Made by a program: the position numbers and the translations under genes
The notes under the pieces: generated by a model
What the model saw: the letters and a program-made list of their open reading frames with translations, nothing else
Told to the model about the DNA's origin: nothing
Database searches by the model: none
Shown here: piece by piece, positions 59,961-64,000 of the stretch
Layout of the letters: every line of letters starts with the position of its first letter
Numbering within the stretch: position 1 is the first letter of the stretch
Source of the DNA: Mucilaginibacter endophyticus
GTDB taxonomy: Bacteria > Bacteroidota > Bacteroidia > Sphingobacteriales > Sphingobacteriaceae
Length of the DNA: 64,000 nt
Direction: 5' to 3'
Assembly (NCBI RefSeq): GCF_003351025.1
Contig: NZ_QPCG01000003.1
Location: 388,355-452,354 of the forward strand

Positions 59961-61124
59961 TTATTCTTTTTTCTTTAACCGGATACTTAGCAGCAAAGCA
60001 GCCAAAATATAGCATGAAGATAAGAAGAAAATAGCATGTACCGATAGCAAAGCTGCAAAGCCCGCGGTAACCGGACCAAGGGTTTGCCCAATAGAGGCGT
60101 ACGACTGATTGATCCCCAATATTTTGCCTTGTTCTTTATGATCAATATGATCTGCAATAATTGCGTTGAGCATAGGGTTTCGCAAACCGTTGAACAGGCC
60201 ATAAATACAAATACCGATGACAAAAGGAATAAAATCATTGGTGAGGCCGGTTACAAACATAGCCGCCAAACAAAGAAAAGTAGAAAGCATCAGGATCATT
60301 GATTTGGACGAAAACCATTTGGTGAACAACGGCACGCAAAGCTGCATGATAATACCGCTTACGCCGAAACCGGCATACAAAATACCAATCTGGGTAGGAT
60401 TGATCTGCAATACATCAACACTAAAAGTTTGAAAACCGATGATCATGGTAAACTGTGCCATGGTAAGCATAAAACCCGTAAACACCGCCGTACCAATAAC
60501 CGGGCGCTTAAGTGTTGTTGCCAGGGCCGTGAACGAGAATTTAGTTTTTCCCGAATCTCGCTTTGTATTGTCGGGCGGATTGGTTTCCTTCAAAAAGAAC
60601 AGGCTGCAGAGCGTGCCGATAAGTGATATGCCCGCCGCGAAATAGAAAGGCACCTGCATACCATACCTGTTCAGCAAACCGCCTATGGCCGGCCCTATCA
60701 CAAAACCAAACCCAAATGCCGAACTGAGTATACCGAACCTTTTGGCCCGGTTATCCGGCCCGGCCGTATCCGATACCATAGCTTGCGCTACAGATACATT
60801 GCCCCCGGTAAGTCCATCAAGGATGCGGGCCGCAAAAAGCATAGCCATACTTCGGGCTTCGGCAAAAAGAATAAAGGAGATACAGGTACCCGCCAGGCTG
60901 ATCACCAGCAAAGGCTTTCTCCCCCATTTATCCGACAGGGAACCTAAAACCGGCGTGGCAAAAAACTGGGCTACCGAGAATGAAGCGGTCAGGATCCCCA
61001 ATGTTTCGCCGGTAACGCCGAAGGTTTTTCCATATGAGTAAAGTATCGGTACAATGATGCCAAACCCCAGGGAGTTGATAACACATATAAATACTAATAC
61101 CCACAGGTTTTTATCGCCCTTCAT
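59961..61124 (-). CDS. MFS transporter, TetA-like drug:proton antiporter
   Basis: 387 residues with about 12 membrane segments. Motif A is seen after the second helix (GSLSDKWGRKPLL, about 61-73), and motif C-like sequence FGFGFVIGPAIGGLL (about 137-151) is typical of antiporters. The sequence resembles TetA-type exporters, but substrate cannot be deduced. Start ATG 61124. A strong terminator separates it from the APC permease upstream. Confidence 0.92.
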   Translation of the reverse strand: MKGDKNLWVLVFICVINSLGFGIIVPILYSYGKTFGVTGETLGILTASFSVAQFFATPVLGSLSDKWGRKPLLVISLAGTCISFILFAEARSMAMLFAARILDGLTGGNVSVAQAMVSDTAGPDNRAKRFGILSSAFGFGFVIGPAIGGLLNRYGMQVPFYFAAGISLIGTLCSLFFLKETNPPDNTKRDSGKTKFSFTALATTLKRPVIGTAVFTGFMLTMAQFTMIIGFQTFSVDVLQINPTQIGILYAGFGVSGIIMQLCVPLFTKWFSSKSMILMLSTFLCLAAMFVTGLTNDFIPFVIGICIYGLFNGLRNPMLNAIIADHIDHKEQGKILGINQSYASIGQTLGPVTAGFAALLSVHAIFFLSSCYILAALLLSIRLKKKE

Positions 61125-61163
61125 GAAGCGGTTTTATTTGTTTATTGTAAAATGGAATGTAAC

Positions 61164-61195
61164 AAAAAAGGTTCTGAAAATTCAGAACCTTTTTT
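61164..61195. terminator. Bidirectional terminator between the APC permease and the MFS gene
   Basis: GGTTCTGAA (61170-61178) and TTCAGAACC (61181-61189), flanked by A6 and T6: a 9-bp perfect stem whose 2-nt loop can open to 4. It ends the permease transcript (stop at 61218). Confidence 0.9.
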
Positions 61196-61217
61196 GTTTA
61201 TGATAACATTGTTATAA

Positions 61218-62774
61218 TTACTCAACAAATTTAGGATTGATAGGGTTATTGGCGGCTTCAACCTTGCCATGGCGTACATGTGAGCGTTTGATGCTATAGC
61301 GGAAGTAAATTACAAAGCCAATCAGCAACCAAACAATAAGCCTTGCCCAGTTTTCCCAACCCTCGCTTGCAATCATACACAAACAAATGATGGCACCCAA
61401 CGGGCAAACTATCATGTAGGCAGGGGTCTTAAACGGACGCACAATATCAGGATCGGTTTTTCTTAAAATTAAGATCCCAATGCATACCAGTACAAATGCG
61501 AACAATGTACCTATACTCACCATGTCGCCAACATATTTATCAGGGATAAAACCGGCAAATAATGATACAAACACAAAGAATAACCATTGTGATTTATACG
61601 GTGTGCGGAACTTAGGGTGCAACTTTGAAAACACTGAAGGAATTAACCCATCTGTACTCATGGTGTAAAACACACGGGTTTGGCCCATCAGCATCACCAG
61701 GATCACTGAAGAGAAACCTGCAAGTATAGATACGGTAACAAATGAAGCCAACCAGCCATAACCAGGCATAGCTGTCTTAATAGCATAACTTACAGAAGCC
61801 TCTTTACCCTGGATAAGGAAATCCTTATATGAAACCAAGCCGGTTAACACGTGTGAAAACAAGATATAAAGCACAGTACAAAACACCAATGATATCAAGA
61901 TACCCTTTGGCATATCTCTTTGTGGGTTTTTAGCTTCCTGCGCAGCGGTTGAAACAGCATCAAAACCGATAAAGGCAAAAAACACAACACTTGCACCACG
62001 CAAAACACCGAGCCAGCCATGGTTAAAAGTATCAGCATAATCAACTACGCCGGCGCTAACCTTAATCTTACCTGCATCGGCAGGAATAGTGTAAGGCGTG
62101 TGGAAAGCCGGGTTAATAAAATGCCAGCCTAAACCTATGATCAATAATACGATGGCAACTTTTACAACCACAATAATATTGTTAACAATTGCCGATTCGG
62201 CTGTACCGCGGATCAACAACAGGGTCAGCAGGAACAGAACCAGGATAGCCGGCAGGTTAATAATACCTCTTGTACCCAACTCGGCGGCATACATACCTGT
62301 GGAAGTATTTGAAACCTCCATAAACGAGTGTGACCACGCGTATGGTATATGCACGTTAAAGAAAGTTGTTAAAAACTCATTAAAATACTGCGACCAGCCA
62401 ATAGCAACCGTAGCGGCGCCAAGGGCATATTCAAGCACTAAGTCCCAACCAATGATCCAGGCAATAAACTCGCCCATGGTAGCATAAGAGTAGGTATAAG
62501 CAGAACCCGCGATAGGGATCATACTTGCAAATTCGGCATAGCATAAACCAGCCAGGGCGCAACCTGCAGCTGCTATAAGGAAGGAAATGGTAACCGCAGG
62601 CCCGGCGTGTTCACCTGCCGCAGCTGCCGTACGAACAAAAATACCGGCACCTATAATTGCGCCGATACCGAGTGCTATAAGCGAGCCAACACCTAAGGTT
62701 CTCTTAAGCGATTTCTCTGTTTCTGCCGAAGCAGCCATTAGTTGAGCAATCGGTTTCTTAATAAATAATTTCAT
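61218..62774 (-). CDS. APC-superfamily amino acid permease
   Basis: 518 residues with 12-14 membrane segments. The N-terminal motif GIGAIIGAGIFVRTAAAAGEHAGPAVTISFLIA (about 36-68) and CYAEFASMIPIAGSAYTYSYATMGEF are hallmarks of the basic/cationic amino acid transporter (CAT-like) branch. VFFAFIGFDAVSTAAQEAKNP near 265 is a further signature. Precise amino acid unknown. Monocistronic, bounded by the terminator at 61164. Confidence 0.95.
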   Translation of the reverse strand: MKLFIKKPIAQLMAASAETEKSLKRTLGVGSLIALGIGAIIGAGIFVRTAAAAGEHAGPAVTISFLIAAAGCALAGLCYAEFASMIPIAGSAYTYSYATMGEFIAWIIGWDLVLEYALGAATVAIGWSQYFNEFLTTFFNVHIPYAWSHSFMEVSNTSTGMYAAELGTRGIINLPAILVLFLLTLLLIRGTAESAIVNNIIVVVKVAIVLLIIGLGWHFINPAFHTPYTIPADAGKIKVSAGVVDYADTFNHGWLGVLRGASVVFFAFIGFDAVSTAAQEAKNPQRDMPKGILISLVFCTVLYILFSHVLTGLVSYKDFLIQGKEASVSYAIKTAMPGYGWLASFVTVSILAGFSSVILVMLMGQTRVFYTMSTDGLIPSVFSKLHPKFRTPYKSQWLFFVFVSLFAGFIPDKYVGDMVSIGTLFAFVLVCIGILILRKTDPDIVRPFKTPAYMIVCPLGAIICLCMIASEGWENWARLIVWLLIGFVIYFRYSIKRSHVRHGKVEAANNPINPKFVE

Positions 62775-63262
62775 TTTAAATTAGTAAGATCAGTCAAAAA
62801 TTAAAAATTTACATTTCCCCAAACGTACTTAAATTTATTGAAAACATAAAGAGCCGAATGAAACAACAGTTAAGTATTAATTATCAAAATATTAAACTGT
62901 TAAATGCTATTAAATCTATAGAGATTGAGATTATGCATTGATATTTTACCGCTCAGATTGTTGTTTAAACCGGCAACTTAAAGGATAATTACGATTTTCT
63001 ATCCTCCAAAAACAGGTTTATGGCGGTAATCTTAGATTTTACCGGGCTTACATCCGTGCTTAAATCGGTTTGAGCGATTCAGCAGGTATTTTAGGATTTA
63101 AAAATTATTGATTTTTTGTCTAAACCAGAATTCTTGGGATTAATGGATTTCCGGGATTCCTGCCGCCCAAACATAGCAGAAGTACTGCAACTGCTAACTA
63201 TAAACTGCCCACTTAAACTGCTACTGCAAACTGCCGCTGCTACTAAAAACTGCCAACTGAAA
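62775..63262. other. 488-bp intergenic region with AACTGC words
   Basis: The part near the permease start is AT-rich and should hold its promoter, but no consensus pair is clear. At 63187-63258 short words ACTGC/AAACTGC/CAACTG recur about nine times (CTGCAACTGC, AAACTGCCCACTTAAACTGC, CAAACTGCCGCTGC, AAACTGCCAACTG). This is another degenerate short-word cluster. No gene or RNA recognised. Confidence 0.55.
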
Positions 63263-63622
63263 TTACTCCCCTTCCCTTTTCACCAGCAACACCTCATCAT
63301 TATCTAACAGCAGGTAACCGTATTCATAATTAAAAAAATACGTTGATCCGGTTTTGGTTTGGTAGATGCTGGTGATATGGTCAAAATCAAAACCCTTTGC
63401 GGTAAGCTTTTTACGGGTTGTTTTGGTTTTACCTGTTGGGTTTAGTTCTTCCAGTATGCGGCGGTTACGGCGCAGAATATTATTGATATTACGCACCAGG
63501 TTATAACTGTTACTGTTGAGCTGGTTGTTATAATTGTTGCGGCACAGATCGTTACAAAACTTTTTGTCGGCACGGCCTTGTAGCGGCGTACCACAATCTA
63601 AGCATACTCTTTCCTGGTTCAT
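63263..63622 (-). CDS. Small zinc-ribbon-like protein, function unknown
   Basis: 119 residues from ATG 63622; the frame continues to a TTG at 63655 without support. The N-terminus has CLDCGTPLQGRADKKFCNDLCRNNY, a C-x2-C ... C-x3-C arrangement as in DUF2116-type zinc ribbons, which are conserved in Bacteroidota. The rest is basic (RRNRRILEEL, KTKTTRKKLTAKGFDFDH) and ends in a beta-rich stretch. Nucleic acid binding is plausible. Divergent from ssb, 148 bp away, so regulation together with ssb is possible. Confidence 0.75.
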   Translation of the reverse strand: MNQERVCLDCGTPLQGRADKKFCNDLCRNNYNNQLNSNSYNLVRNINNILRRNRRILEELNPTGKTKTTRKKLTAKGFDFDHITSIYQTKTGSTYFFNYEYGYLLLDNDEVLLVKREGE

Positions 63623-63770
63623 AGATAAAGGTACGAATAATTTATCCGTTTGCAAACGCTTACAAACGGATACTATCGACTATAAACGGTTATTATCCGG
63701 TTAATTTTTCCTGTCCTCCCCACCTTTGTATCGTTAACTCAAACAATATTAAACAGTAAATATTAAAACG

Positions 63771-64000
63771 ATGAACTCATTAAGAAACAGTGTACGCCTG
63801 GTAGGTAACTTAGGTATGGATCCGGAAGTAAAGGTATTTGACAGCAATAAAAAAATGGTGCGCCTATCTATCGCCACCAACGAAAGCTATAAAAATGATA
63901 AAGGCGAAAAAATAACCGACACCCAATGGCATAACCTGATTTTCTGGGGCCCGCAAGCCAGCCTTGCCGAAGACCTGCTTAAAAAAGGCGACGAATTGGC
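63771..64000 (+). CDS. ssb: Single-stranded DNA-binding protein (3' end outside window)
   Basis: The first 76 codons of an OB-fold SSB: MNSLRNSVRLVGNLGMDPEVK, MVRLSIATNESYKND and TQWHNLIFWGPQASLAEDLLKKG, matching strands 1-4 of the bacterial SSB fold including the conserved Trp residues. The start is ATG 63771. The acidic C-terminal tail is beyond the edge. CACCTTTG about 40 bp upstream is a near-match to a -7 element. Because Bacteroidota often carry several ssb paralogues, this may be the main or an accessory copy. Confidence 0.93.
   Translation, partial: MNSLRNSVRLVGNLGMDPEVKVFDSNKKMVRLSIATNESYKNDKGEKITDTQWHNLIFWGPQASLAEDLLKKGDEL

Overview
The window is a stretch of a Bacteroidota chromosome, most likely from Sphingobacteriaceae (Mucilaginibacter or a close relative). 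The evidence is a SusC/SusD pair with a TonB box and lipobox, Bacteroidota-type promoters (TTTG-N19-TAnnTTT), weak ribosome binding sites, a eukaryote-like ProS, a FadL/OMPP1-type porin, and many intergenic palindromes of the kind common in this order. Genus and species are inferences. I saw no rRNA, tRNA, CRISPR array, prophage or intact insertion sequence.

Region 1 (1-35143, nearly all on the minus strand) is a large pectin polysaccharide-utilisation locus. Read in the direction of transcription it starts with a promoter and candidate operator, then susC and susD, a terminator, a GntR-type sensor-regulator and a sodium:solute symporter. Next are two (alpha/alpha)6-barrel proteins of unknown specificity. 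A backbone operon follows: GH28 polygalacturonase, CE8 pectin methylesterase, a GH105 fused to an extra domain, uxaB, uxaA, a zinc dehydrogenase resembling L-galactonate dehydrogenase, and an MGH1-like protein. A third block holds an alpha-uronidase-like protein, GH95, GH2, GH78 and a truncated propeller glycosidase. Together these would cut homogalacturonan and branched (rhamnogalacturonan-like) pectin in the periplasm and feed uronates to 2-keto-3-deoxygluconate through tagaturonate and altronate. A second pectin cluster lies at 49198-53002: a free-standing copy of the GH105 C-terminal domain, a UxuB/KduD-type dehydrogenase, kduI and a secreted YhcH-family protein. The last two diverge from a region with a perfect 13-bp inverted repeat.

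Region 2 (35144-37644) holds one AT-rich gene for a membrane-anchored TIR-TPR protein. This is the best candidate for an undescribed signalling or defence component.

Region 3 (37645-64000) is mostly housekeeping: mnmE, a nucleoid-associated protein, a TIGR02757 protein carrying an in-frame palindromic repeat, a Cys/Met-metabolism PLP enzyme, proS, a Gly/Tyr-rich lipoprotein, an outer-membrane porin, a DUF885 peptidase, a lipocalin, an epimerase-like protein, guaA overlapping a lipoprotein gene and an RsmB-like methyltransferase, MarC, an MFS exporter, an APC permease and the start of ssb.

Palindromic repeats of at least five families occupy many intergenic gaps. One copy lies inside a coding region and another produces a false N-terminal extension on the GH2 gene.
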